From the NCBI GenBank assembly GCA_000155435.1, contig DS990261.1, positions 522,711-586,710 of the forward strand: DNA of 64,000 nt, in the 5' to 3' direction. This DNA comes from Clostridiales bacterium 1_7_47FAA (GTDB lineage: Bacteria; Bacillota; Clostridia; Lachnospirales; Lachnospiraceae). The first letter of the stretch is position 1, and every line of letters begins with the position of its first letter. Position numbers and translations under genes: made by a program. Under the pieces are notes generated by a model. That model was not told the origin of the DNA. It saw nothing but the letters and a program-made list of their open reading frames with translations, and searched no databases. Positions 16,796 to 25,189 of the stretch are shown here, piece by piece.

Positions 16796-16840
16796 TCTAT
16801 GAAGCAAAGATTGTTTAGGAATTTACATCAGGAGGTAAGT

Positions 16841-18199
16841 ATGAGAGGAACCCTGTTAGTAAAAAACGTTAAGCATCTTGTGACATGTGACGCAAATGAC
16901 AGACTGCTTGACGGAGTGGATGTGTTCATCCGGGACGGAGTGATTGAGGCAATCGGCCCGGTGGAAGAAACAGCAGAGGATGTGATTGACGCATCTAATA
17001 TGGTGATGTATCCAGGTCTTATCAATACACACCATCATTTATATCAGACCTTCAGCCGCAATTTACCGCAGGTACAGAACATGGAATTATTTCCATGGCT
17101 GAAAACTTTATATGAGATTTGGAAACACGTGGATGAGGACGTGGTTTATTACAGTTCGCTTACAGGAATGGGTGAACTGTTAAAGACCGGGTGCACTACC
17201 TGTCTGGACCATCACTATGTGTTCCCGAAGGACACGGGAATGTCTCTTCTGGACGCCCAGTTTGGGGCGGCTGACGCCCTTGGCATGCGTTTTCACGCCA
17301 CCAGGGGAAGCATGGACCTGAGCGTGAAGGACGGCGGGCTGCCTCCGGACACCGTGGTCCAGACCGTGGATGAGATATTAAAGGATTCGGAAGAAGCGGT
17401 GAAAAAGTACCATGACAGCAGCCGGTATTCCATGCACCAGGTGGCCCTTGCCCCCTGTTCACCCTTCAGTGTGACTGGCGAACTTCTTAGGGAGTCCGCT
17501 GTACTGGCAAGGAAGCTTAAGGTACGGCTCCACACCCATCTGGCGGAGACAAAGGATGAGGAGCAGTTTACACTGTCCCATTTCGGGATGCGGCCATTGG
17601 CTTATATGGAGAGCCTTGGCTGGATTGGGCCGGATGTATGGTATGCCCATGGAATCCATTTTAATGACGAGGAGTTAAAGCTGCTTGCCGGCACGGGAAC
17701 CGGGGTTGCCCATTGCCCGGTTTCTAACATGAAGCTGTCATCCGGCGTTGCATCCATTCCAAGGATGCTGGAACTGGGGGTTCCCACGGGACTGGCCGTG
17801 GACGGTTCCGCCAGCAATGACGGTTCCAACCTGCTGGAAGAGATGCGTGTGGCTTATCTGCTGCACCGCTTAACCTGGAGCCAGAAGGCGCCTTCTGGCT
17901 ATGAGATCCTTAAGATGGCAACCAGGGGGAGCGCCAGGATTCTTGGACGGGATGAACTGGGACAGATTGCAGTGGGAATGGCCGCTGACTTTTTCCTGGT
18001 GGATATGGAGCGCATCGAGATGGTGGGCGCCCAGTTTGACCCGGCGTCCGTGCTTTCAACCGTTGGCCTTAAGGGCAGCGTGGATTACACGGTGGTGGAC
18101 GGAAGAATCGTGGTCAGGGATGGACGGCTGGCCTGTGTGGATGAGGACAGGATTGTGGAGAAAGCCAATGCAGTTGTAAGGGAATATATCAATCGGTAA
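16841..18199 (+). CDS. Amidohydrolase, 8-oxoguanine deaminase-like (ATZ/TRZ family)
   Basis: A 452-residue metal-dependent deaminase. The N-terminal metal site is NTHHHLYQT (H64-H66); HHHLYQT is typical of 8-oxoguanine deaminases, as is the later run GLPPD, APCSPFSVT, HTHLAET, GTGVAHCPVSNMKLSSG and VDGSASNDGSN. These enzymes turn 8-oxoguanine into urate (and some take isocytosine-like rings), linking damage clearance and purine catabolism. The likely partner is the NCS2 purine permease that follows. SsnA-like aminohydrolases are the main alternative. The frame is open from 16799, but AGGAGG at 16830-16835 fixes ATG 16841. Likely controlled by the folded leader upstream. Confidence 0.8.
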   Translation: MRGTLLVKNVKHLVTCDANDRLLDGVDVFIRDGVIEAIGPVEETAEDVIDASNMVMYPGLINTHHHLYQTFSRNLPQVQNMELFPWLKTLYEIWKHVDEDVVYYSSLTGMGELLKTGCTTCLDHHYVFPKDTGMSLLDAQFGAADALGMRFHATRGSMDLSVKDGGLPPDTVVQTVDEILKDSEEAVKKYHDSSRYSMHQVALAPCSPFSVTGELLRESAVLARKLKVRLHTHLAETKDEEQFTLSHFGMRPLAYMESLGWIGPDVWYAHGIHFNDEELKLLAGTGTGVAHCPVSNMKLSSGVASIPRMLELGVPTGLAVDGSASNDGSNLLEEMRVAYLLHRLTWSQKAPSGYEILKMATRGSARILGRDELGQIAVGMAADFFLVDMERIEMVGAQFDPASVLSTVGLKGSVDYTVVDGRIVVRDGRLACVDEDRIVEKANAVVREYINR

Positions 18200-18218
18200 G
18201 GATTTCCCAACCGCCAAA

Positions 18219-18248
18219 ACAGAGCGGCCGGGAATGCAGCCGCTCTGT
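18219..18248 (+). other. Perfect intercistronic hairpin without U-tract
   Basis: ACAGAGCGGC and GCCGCTCTGT pair over 10 bp around a 10-nt loop, 20 bp after the deaminase stop and 23 bp before the permease start. No T-run follows, so mRNA stabilisation or processing is more likely than full termination. Confidence 0.55.
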
Positions 18249-18270
18249 CATCATATGAGAATAGAGAGGT

Positions 18271-19646
18271 ATGACGATAGATATGGATAAGACGATTAAG
18301 ACGAAATCATTTGCAAAGGTAACTGAATTAAATGGAATGCCCCGTTTCCTGGAAGCGCTTCCCCTGGCAGTCCAGCATGTGGTTGCCATGATTGTGGGAT
18401 GTGTGACCCCGGCCATCATCCTTGCCGGCGTGACCGGCCTGGGGGCATCTGAACAGATCATACTGATTCAGTCAGCACTTCTGATTTCAGGCATAGCCAC
18501 ACTTTTACAGCTGTTCCCGCTGGGCCGGTTCTGCGGTTCCGGGCTGCCTGTGATCATGGGCGCCAGCTTTGCCTACATACCGCTGTTAATCTCCCTTGGA
18601 AGCCGGTTCGACCTGCCCACCATATTCGGCGCGCAGCTGGCAGGGGGCCTGGGGGCCGTGGCTGTCGGACTGTTTTATAAAAAGCTTACAAAGCTGTTCC
18701 CGCCCTTGGTGACAGGCACGGTGGTATTTACCATTGGATTATCCCTGTACCCAACCGCTGTCAGCTACATGGCGGCGGCACGGGCGCTGAGGATTTCGGA
18801 AGTCCCAGAAACTGGATGGTGGCCATTGTCACCCTGGCCATTGTATTGTTCTTTAATTATTTTACCAAAGGGATCTGTAAACTGGCTTCCATCCTTATGG
18901 GAATGATATTCGGATATATTGCAGCCCTGGCCATGGGAATGGTATCCTTTGAAAATGTGGGCGCGGCAGGCTGGTTCCAGTTTACCATGCCCATGCACTT
19001 TGGCATGAAGTTTGAACTTACTTCCATCATTTCCATGTTAATCATGTATGTGGTCAGTTCGGTGGAGGCAATCGGAGACTTTACTTCCACGGCAGGAGGA
19101 GGCCTTGACAGGGAGCCTACCAGGCGTGAGATGTGCGGCGGTATCATCGGCAATGGGATTGCCAGCATCATAGGCGCCTTCATGGGAGGCCTGCCAACAG
19201 CAACCTTCAGCCAGAACGTGGGAATCGTAATCATGACCAGGGTGGTGAACCGGTGCGTCCTGGGACTGGCCGCCGTCATTATCCTGGCAGCGGGCTTCAT
19301 ACCCAAGTTTGCGTCCCTTCTCACCACCATTCCGTCCTGCGTGCTGGGAGGTGCCACGGTGTCCGTGTTTGCCATGATAACCATGACAGGAATCAAGCTG
19401 ATCACAAAGGAAAAGCTGACAGCCAGGAATACATCCGTGGTCGGCATTGCAGTAGCGCTGGGAATCGGCGTAATCCAGGCCAACGGCTGTCTGGCCCTGT
19501 TCCCTGACTGGGCAAAGACCATATTCGGGGAATCAGCGGTTGTGATAGCTACCATCACTGCCGTGACGCTGAACCTGATCCTTCCTGAGGAGGAAACACA
19601 GGAGGAAGAGGTACAGGAGAATGCGGTGCAGATGAATGTGTCATAG
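18271..19646 (+). pseudogene. NCS2-family xanthine/uric acid permease, disrupted by a one-base frameshift
   Basis: Two overlapping frames together make one nucleobase-cation symporter-2 (PbuX/UraA-like) of about 458 residues with the usual many membrane segments. Frame one runs from 18271 and is sound up to SLYPTAVSYMAA near 18777. Frame two carries the rest, from NWMVAIVTLAIV through the family motif SVEAIGDFTSTAGG to a charged tail. Adding one G near 18775-18779 restores AAGTGAEDFGSPRNW, a normal family sequence, so one base is missing there. It could be a true recent mutation or a sequencing error. Start choice is unsure: GAGAGG sits 1 bp before ATG 18271 and 13 bp before ATG 18283. Downstream of the purine deaminase in the same direction. 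Confidence 0.85.
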
Positions 19647-19693
19647 TGATGGGGCATGGATGTGTTAGCATAATACAGGATGGATGTACTATG

Positions 19694-19733
19694 ATAATGC
19701 GGTAAGGATATGTCATCATAATGCGGTAGGGAT
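19694..19733 (+). repeat. Short direct repeat, 24-bp period
   Basis: ATAATGCGGTAAGGAT (19694-19709) recurs as ATAATGCGGTAGGGAT (19718-19733). It lies between the permease stop and its terminator; no function is evident. Confidence 0.5.
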
Positions 19734-19754
19734 CAATGTATTAAAATAATACTG

Positions 19755-19793
19755 AAAATGCAGGAAGAGGTGTCATTTCTTCCTGCATTTTTG
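19755..19793 (+). terminator. Rho-independent terminator after the permease
   Basis: AAAATGCAGGAAGA (19755-19768) and TCTTCCTGCATTTT (19778-19791) form a 14-bp stem ending in TTTTTG. The ABC exporter operon ends about 100 bp to the right on the other strand and may use the stem in reverse. Confidence 0.8.
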
Positions 19794-19892
19794 TTAACTG
19801 TTCTGACAGAAGTACCTATATACGATATCAGGAATCATGTTAAGCTGCTTTTGGGGATTATATGCCATCCGCTTTCGCACCGTCCCCTCCAA

Positions 19893-21647
19893 TCACACCT
19901 CTGCAAACTGCGCATGATAAAGCTGCTCATAATACCCCTTCTTCCCAAGCAGTTCCTCATGGGTTCCCTGTTCCACGATATTGCCGTCCCGCATCACAAG
20001 GATTAAATCCGCATTGCGGATGGTGGACAGGCGGTGGGCAATCACAAAGGAGGTGCGTCCTTTCATGATGTTCTGCATGGCGTCCTGAAGCATATGCTCC
20101 AAACGGGTGTCAACCGAGCTGGTCGCCTCATCCAGGATAAGGATGGGCGGGTCGCACAGCACGGCCCTGGCAATGGTTAAAAGCTGTTTCTCACCCTGGG
20201 AAATGTTGCTGGACTCTTCATTCAATATCATGTCATAGCCTTCCGGCAGTGTCTTGATGAAGTGGTGGACATTGGCGATTTTGGCGGCCCGGATCACATC
20301 GGCGTCCGTGGCATCATCCTTGCCATAGGCTATGTTGTCCCGGATGGTTCCCTTGAACAGCCAGGTATCCTGAAGCACCATGCCGAATTTGGAGCGGAGG
20401 TCCTTGCGCTTCATGTGGCGGATGTCAATGCCGTCTATGAGGATGGCGCCCCCGGTTACATCATAGAACCGCATCAGCAGGTTAATCAGGGTGGTTTTCC
20501 CCACTCCGGTAGGTCCTACGATGGCAACCATCTGCCCGCTTTTTACCTGGGCATTCAGTCCCTGAAGCAGAGGCTTCTCCGGTGTGTAGGAGAAGTGTAC
20601 ATTTTCAAATGCCACGTTTCCTTCCACATGCTCCGGCGCTGCCTGACAGTGTTCGTCCTCCGGTTCTTCCTCCTCGTTTAAGAATTCAAATACCCTGTGC
20701 ACGGCGGCAGCAGAGGACTGGAGGGCGGATGACAGCTGTGTCATCTGGGACAATGGTTGGTTGACCTGCCAGATATAACGGATGAAAGCCTGCAGCTGTC
20801 CAACGGCAATGACCCCGGACAAGGCGTACAGCGCGCCCATGATGGCGATGCAGCCAATGCCCACATAGGTGATGAAGGATACCAGGGGAGACATAAGGCC
20901 GCTGATGAACTGGGCCTTGAATCCGTTCTGGCAGAGTTCGCTGTTGGCAGCCATGAAGTCAGCCAGGGCGTCCTCCTGTTTGCCGAAGAGCTTGATTTCA
21001 TTAAATCCGGTAAAGCTTTCCTGAACCACGCCGCTCAGGCTGCCCAGGGAGTTCTGCTGTTTTTCGAACAGGGGCTGGGATTTTTTTACAATCATCTTGG
21101 AAATGACCACGGAGCCAACGATGATCAGCATGGAGGCCAGGGCCATCTTCCACTGGATGGAGAACATCATGGCAACAGCCAGGGTCAGCCCTAAGATGGC
21201 GTTCAGTATCTGGGCAAAGCTTTGCTGCAGGGCATTGGATATGGTTTCCATGTCGTTGCTGACCCGGCTCATGGTATCCCCCAGGGGATGCTGGTCAAAG
21301 TAGGCGATGGGCAGCCGCCTGATCTTGCTCTCCACATCGTTCCTCAAATCCACCATGGCGCTCTGGATGGCATCGGTTAAAAGGAACTGATAGGAGCAGT
21401 TGCAGATGGCTCCCGTGACATAGACAAGCAGCAAAACTGCCACAATCCTGTATATGACCGTGAAATTCACCCCGTGTCCGGCTGTCACATCCTGAAACAG
21501 CTGGGTGGTTATCATGCCTTCCAAAGTAGGGCTTAAGGCTATGAGACATGAGGCAGCTATTATCAGCAGGATGGCCCCGGTAATCTTAAAGCGGTATTTT
21601 TTCAGGTATGGGATCAGGCGTCTCATTCCTGTGGTGTTCATTTTCAT
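19893..21647 (-). CDS. ABC exporter half-transporter, subunit 2
   Basis: A 584-residue type IV ABC exporter: about six membrane helices in the first 320 residues, then an ATPase domain with Walker A GPTGVGKTTL, signature SQGEKQLL and Walker B ILILDEATSSVD. The signature has Q where LSGGQ has G-G, a change often seen in one half of heterodimeric exporters. AGGAGG precedes the ATG, which overlaps the stop of the upstream gene as ATGA. With its partner (21644-23371) it probably forms a heterodimeric multidrug or lipid exporter. The operon promoter carries a MerR-type operator shared with the MATE gene at 32931. Confidence 0.9.
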   Translation of the reverse strand: MKMNTTGMRRLIPYLKKYRFKITGAILLIIAASCLIALSPTLEGMITTQLFQDVTAGHGVNFTVIYRIVAVLLLVYVTGAICNCSYQFLLTDAIQSAMVDLRNDVESKIRRLPIAYFDQHPLGDTMSRVSNDMETISNALQQSFAQILNAILGLTLAVAMMFSIQWKMALASMLIIVGSVVISKMIVKKSQPLFEKQQNSLGSLSGVVQESFTGFNEIKLFGKQEDALADFMAANSELCQNGFKAQFISGLMSPLVSFITYVGIGCIAIMGALYALSGVIAVGQLQAFIRYIWQVNQPLSQMTQLSSALQSSAAAVHRVFEFLNEEEEPEDEHCQAAPEHVEGNVAFENVHFSYTPEKPLLQGLNAQVKSGQMVAIVGPTGVGKTTLINLLMRFYDVTGGAILIDGIDIRHMKRKDLRSKFGMVLQDTWLFKGTIRDNIAYGKDDATDADVIRAAKIANVHHFIKTLPEGYDMILNEESSNISQGEKQLLTIARAVLCDPPILILDEATSSVDTRLEHMLQDAMQNIMKGRTSFVIAHRLSTIRNADLILVMRDGNIVEQGTHEELLGKKGYYEQLYHAQFAEV

Positions 21648-23371
21648 GCTAATTCCTCCTCTGACAGCTGGCTTAAGGCGATTTCATGGTAAATACTGCA
21701 GGTTTTAAGCAGCTCCCTGTGGGTGCCCATCCCAACCACCGCGCCCTCGTTCAGCACGATGATCCTGGTTGCATCCATGATGGATGTGACCCTTTGGGCC
21801 ACAATCAGGGTAATGGCGTCTTTTGTTTCATACTTCAGCTGTTTTCTCAGGTTGGCGTCTGTTTTAAAGTCCAGGGCGGAAAATGAATCGTCAAATATAT
21901 AGATGTCAGGCTTGCGCACGACGGCCCTGGCAATGCTGAGCCTCTGGCGCTGGCCGCCGGATACGTTGCCCCCGCCTTCTTCAATCATTTCCTCAAACTG
22001 TTTTGGCTTTTCCGTGATGAAATCATAAGCCTGGGCCACCTTGGCAGAGTGCTCCACCTCGGACTTTCCTGCATCGTGTTTCCCGTAGCGGATATTTTCA
22101 TTGATACTGCCTGTGAACAGCAGCGCCTTCTGGGGAATGAAGCCGATTTTTTCCCGCAGCGCCTTCAGGTCGTATCTGCGCACATCCACATTGTCGATGC
22201 GGATGCTGCCGGAGCTGATGTCATAAAACCTGGGAATCAGGTTAATCAGGGTGCTTTTTCCGCTTCCCGTGCTTCCGATGAAGGCGATGGTATCCCCACG
22301 TCTGGCCTCAAAGGTAATGTCCCGGAGGACCGGCGCCTCACCGTCCGGATACTGGAAGGACACGTGGTCAAATACCAGGGTGCCGCTGCCATCTCCATCG
22401 GTTACCGGATTCCTGGGATTTTGGATAAGGGGTTCCTCATCTAACAGTTCCTTGATTCTCCTGGCGCTTATTTCAGCCCTGGGATACATGACGAATACCA
22501 GGGAAAACATCATCATGGAGAACATGGCGTGGAACATGTATTCCTGGAAAGCCACCAGGTTGCCCACCTGAAGGCTTCCCATGTCAATCAGCCTGCTGGA
22601 CAGGACAAAGACAATGGAAACAGCCAGGTTTAAGAGCAGGAAAAAGGATGGCTGGGTCACGGACATGAGTTTGAACAGCTTTTTTGCATTGGCTGCGTAG
22701 TCCTCATTGGCCTGGTCAAACCGTCCTGTCTCGTATTCGTCCTTACAGAATGCGCGGATGACCCTGACTCCGGTCAGGTTCTCCCTGGTAATCCTGTTTA
22801 ACTTATCCAGTCCCTTCTGCTGCCTGGTGCTGATTGGGTTGCTGGTCCTGGCAATCAGATATACACCAAGGCAGATGATGGGCACACAGCCGCCGATGAC
22901 CATGGAAAGGGTCATGCTGGTGCGGATGACCATGAACATGCTGATGATGATCATGACAGGGGTCAGCAGGGCCGTGCGCAGGATGATGTTGATGAACTGC
23001 ATCAGGATGAATGCGTCATTGGTGGTCCTTGTTATCATGCTGGATATGCCGAACTTGTTGTACTCGGTGTGGGAAAACTCCTGGGCCTTGCTAAAGATAT
23101 CATTGCGGATATCCCTGGTTACCCGGGAGCTGACCAGGGAACTGCAATAGGCCAGCAGCACATTTCCAATGCCCCCTGCAACGGCCACGGCCAGGATGGC
23201 GGCGCCCATTTTGTAGATGTAAGCGCGGTCATTTAATATGATGCCGTTGTCTATCATACGGGATACGATGGTGGGGATGCCAAGCTCGGCCGTGGCAAAT
23301 CCCAGTATGGCCAGGAGGTTGAAGAATACGTAAATTTTATAGCGTTTTAAATAATGTAGAATCAGATGCAT
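21644..23371 (-). CDS. ABC exporter half-transporter, subunit 1
   Basis: A 575-residue exporter half: N-terminal six-helix membrane domain (MHLILHYLKRYKIYVF onward) and ATPase with Walker A GSTGSGKSTL, canonical signature VSGGQRQRL and Walker B IYIFDDSFSALD. The residue after the Walker B aspartate is Asp rather than the usual catalytic Glu. In heterodimeric exporters one of the two sites is commonly degenerate in this way, and the partner (19893-21647) keeps DE. AAAGGAGAG supports ATG 23371 rather than the open-frame start 23413. First gene of the two-gene operon. The promoter at 23433-23463 has a 19-bp spacer and a palindromic operator, the mark of MerR-family activation. Confidence 0.9.
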   Translation of the reverse strand: MHLILHYLKRYKIYVFFNLLAILGFATAELGIPTIVSRMIDNGIILNDRAYIYKMGAAILAVAVAGGIGNVLLAYCSSLVSSRVTRDIRNDIFSKAQEFSHTEYNKFGISSMITRTTNDAFILMQFINIILRTALLTPVMIIISMFMVIRTSMTLSMVIGGCVPIICLGVYLIARTSNPISTRQQKGLDKLNRITRENLTGVRVIRAFCKDEYETGRFDQANEDYAANAKKLFKLMSVTQPSFFLLLNLAVSIVFVLSSRLIDMGSLQVGNLVAFQEYMFHAMFSMMMFSLVFVMYPRAEISARRIKELLDEEPLIQNPRNPVTDGDGSGTLVFDHVSFQYPDGEAPVLRDITFEARRGDTIAFIGSTGSGKSTLINLIPRFYDISSGSIRIDNVDVRRYDLKALREKIGFIPQKALLFTGSINENIRYGKHDAGKSEVEHSAKVAQAYDFITEKPKQFEEMIEEGGGNVSGGQRQRLSIARAVVRKPDIYIFDDSFSALDFKTDANLRKQLKYETKDAITLIVAQRVTSIMDATRIIVLNEGAVVGMGTHRELLKTCSIYHEIALSQLSEEELA

Positions 23372-23432
23372 CTGAACACTCTCCTTTGGATTTGGGTGGT
23401 ATGAAGGTATCATTACCCTGGATAACCGTATT

Positions 23433-23467
23433 ATTGTATCCTATAGGGTAACCCGATAGTCAAGAGG
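23433..23467 (-). promoter_or_regulatory. MerR-type promoter of the ABC exporter operon
   Basis: On the minus strand: TTGACT (plus 23458-23463), a 19-bp spacer, TACAAT (plus 23433-23438). The long spacer and the palindrome GGGTTACCC within it are typical of MerR-activated promoters. Plus-strand positions 23442-23467 match 32984-33009, in front of the MATE gene, at 25 of 26 bases. The regulator at 33021 is therefore the likely controller of both. Confidence 0.7.
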
Positions 23468-23529
23468 TATTCTTTAAGGTATTGTTTATGGCATTCCTTC
23501 TTTTTTAAGAGAGAATTTCTAAGAATTAC

Positions 23530-23558
23530 TTGAAATCATGATGACGATTGATTATAAT
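23530..23558 (+). promoter_or_regulatory. Near-consensus promoter of a small RNA
   Basis: TTGAAA (23530-23535), 17-bp spacer, TATAAT (23553-23558). It is the best sigma-A promoter in the window and points at no protein gene. Confidence 0.75.
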
Positions 23559-23564
23559 ACAAGT

Positions 23565-23672
23565 GTAAAAGAAAGCACCCACTCCAATAGTGGATGCTCC
23601 CAAAGTTAAGGTTTAGATGTCCTTACGGACACCGCCCATCCTGTGGTCGAGACAGGGTGGGCATTTTATTTT
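23565..23672 (+). ncRNA. Predicted small RNA of about 108 nt, possibly an orphan antitoxin-type RNA
   Basis: Between a consensus promoter and a terminator lie three hairpins and no credible protein. The first pairs AGCACCCACT (23574) with AGTGGATGCT (23589-23598), one mismatch. The second is TGTCC-TTAC-GGACA (23618-23631). The third is the terminator, GCCCATCCTGT with ACAGGGTGGGC (23634-23662) followed by ATTTTATTTT. The layout and the TTAAGGTTTAGATGTCC core remind me of antisense RNAs found with small holin-like toxins in Clostridia, but that is memory, not a search. I find no toxin frame on the opposite strand in 23560-23810. Confidence 0.6.
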
Positions 23673-23700
23673 CGCTTGTAATTGTATATAATTGATAAAA

Positions 23701-23747
23701 AAATCAACCACAAGTTCAGAAATCACGACAAAATTACTTAAATCACG
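23701..23747 (+). promoter_or_regulatory. Direct repeats upstream of the binding-protein gene, candidate response-regulator site
   Basis: AAATCAAC (23701), AAATCACG (23720) and AAATCACG (23740) recur every 19-20 bp, about two helix turns. They end just upstream of a promoter whose -10 is TATGAT (23772-23777) and whose -35 is poor. That is the geometry expected for an AraC-type activator such as the regulator at 30824. Confidence 0.35.
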
Positions 23748-23810
23748 GTTTTCCCCCACCCTGTTTTCTGCTATGATGGAAACACCAGAAAAGATAGGAG
23801 GGGTTTTATT

Positions 23811-25007
23811 ATGAAGAAAAAACTGGCACTATTGTTAGCATGTACCATGGCACTGAGCCTTACCGCATGCGGCGGAGGAAAGGCGGCAGATCCCACCACG
23901 GCGGCTCCGGCTACCACGGCTGCAACTGAGGCAGCGGGGGAGGAGAGCAAGGAGGCGGTAGCGGATACCACGGCGGCAGAGGCAGCCGGAGGCGGCATGG
24001 ACGCCCTGATTGAAGCAGCCAAGGCCGAGGGCGAACTGACTGTATATGGTTCCTGTGAGGAGGAATACCTGTCGGCTGCATGCCAGAACTTTGAGAAGCT
24101 GTACGGAATCAAGACAAAGTATCAGAGACTTTCCACTTCAGAAGTTTATACCAAGATTTCTGAGGAGGCGGGTAAACCTTCTGCCGATGTTTGGTTTGGC
24201 GGAACCACGGATCCTTATAATGAAGCGGTTGCAGACGGACTGCTGATGCAGTATGACGCAATCAACGCCAAGAACCTGATTAATGACAATTACAAAGATC
24301 CTACCGACTGCTGGTATGGAATCTACAAAGGCATCCTGGGCTTCATGGTGAACACGGAGGAGCTGGACCGTTTAGGACTGGAAGCCCCCAAGACATGGGA
24401 TGACCTTACAAAGGAAGAGTACAAGGGCTTAATCATGCTGTCCAACCCCAATACGGCAGGAACAGCTAAGCTGCTCATCAACACCATGGTTCAGATGAAG
24501 GGCCATGACGAGGCAATGGAATATTTCAAGAAGCTGGACAAGAACATTTCCCAGTACACCAAGTCCGGTTCCGGCCCATCCAAGATGGTAGGCCCAGGCG
24601 AGTGTGTCATCGGTATCGGCTTCCTTCATGACGGCATTTACCAGATCCTTCAGGGATATGACAATATCCAGTTAATCGTACCGGAAGACGGAACCTCCTT
24701 CGAGGTTGGCGCTACCGCGATCTTCAATGGCTGCACCCATCCAAACGCTGCCAAGCTGTGGATTGAGTACGCACTGTCTCCTGACTGTGTGGACCATGCA
24801 AAAGAGAACGGCTCCTACCAGTTCCTGGTGCTGAGCAACGCAACCCAGCCTGAAGAAGCAACCAAGTTCGGCCTGGATATGAATAATACCATTGATTATG
24901 ATTTTGAGGATGCAAAGGAAAACAGCTCCAAGTACGTGGAAGATTTCTTTGAGGCCCTGGGAAGCTCTGCAGACAGTGCGGACAGCAGCCGTTTCCTGAC
25001 AGAATAA
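23811..25007 (+). CDS. Solute-binding lipoprotein of an iron-type (AfuA/FbpA-like) ABC importer
   Basis: A 398-residue family 1 extracellular binding protein. Lipoprotein signal MKKKLALLLACTMALSLTACGGG, then a 50-residue Ala/Thr/Glu linker and the binding domain (LTVYGSCEEEYLSAA to the end). The relatives are Fe3+-, phosphonate- and polyamine-binding proteins. The Tyr-Tyr iron ligands cannot be placed with confidence, so the ligand is open. AGGAGG precedes the ATG. It leads the set 25185 (permease), 26910 (ATPase), 28054 (second binding lipoprotein), 29091 (kinase) and 30824 (regulator), but a strong terminator lies after it, so it is probably made in excess of the transporter. Confidence 0.88.
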   Translation: MKKKLALLLACTMALSLTACGGGKAADPTTAAPATTAATEAAGEESKEAVADTTAAEAAGGGMDALIEAAKAEGELTVYGSCEEEYLSAACQNFEKLYGIKTKYQRLSTSEVYTKISEEAGKPSADVWFGGTTDPYNEAVADGLLMQYDAINAKNLINDNYKDPTDCWYGIYKGILGFMVNTEELDRLGLEAPKTWDDLTKEEYKGLIMLSNPNTAGTAKLLINTMVQMKGHDEAMEYFKKLDKNISQYTKSGSGPSKMVGPGECVIGIGFLHDGIYQILQGYDNIQLIVPEDGTSFEVGATAIFNGCTHPNAAKLWIEYALSPDCVDHAKENGSYQFLVLSNATQPEEATKFGLDMNNTIDYDFEDAKENSSKYVEDFFEALGSSADSADSSRFLTE

Positions 25008-25050
25008 GGTAAGGATTTCAGAAAAATGTTAGAATAGGTTGACAGGATAG

Positions 25051-25093
25051 TGCTGCGTAATGCGCCAGAACGTACATTACGCAGCATTTTCTC
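25051..25093 (+). terminator. Strong terminator or attenuator between binding protein and permease
   Basis: TGCTGCGTAATG (25051-25062) and CATTACGCAGCA (25075-25086) form a perfect 12-bp stem followed by TTTTCTCCTTT. Placed inside the transport operon, it would lower read-through to the permease. Confidence 0.8.
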
Positions 25094-25129
25094 CTTTGAT
25101 GCCTATGCAGATGGGGGCGCCCGGGCGTT

Positions 25130-25189
25130 CCCGGATAGAAATGGGGCGCCTTAAGGTGGCCCGGATAGAAAGGGGGGCCTTTACGTGGC
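25130..25189 (+). repeat. Tandem 30-bp duplication covering the permease ribosome site
   Basis: Two adjacent 30-bp units start CCCGGATAGAAA at 25130 and 25160 and differ at a few positions. The second unit supplies the GGGGGG and the GTG start of the permease; the first has GGGGCG and an out-of-place GTG. Confidence 0.75.

Noticed and set aside
18857-19657. 266-codon minus-strand frame over the permease
   Set aside because: The plus strand encodes the second half of an NCS2 permease with the family motif; the antisense frame is a by-product.
23660-23800. Search for a holin-like toxin opposite the small RNA
   Set aside because: No short hydrophobic frame with a start site is present on the minus strand here.
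24724-24915. Possible selenoprotein or odd gene antisense to the binding protein
   Set aside because: Only a shadow frame; no start signal.
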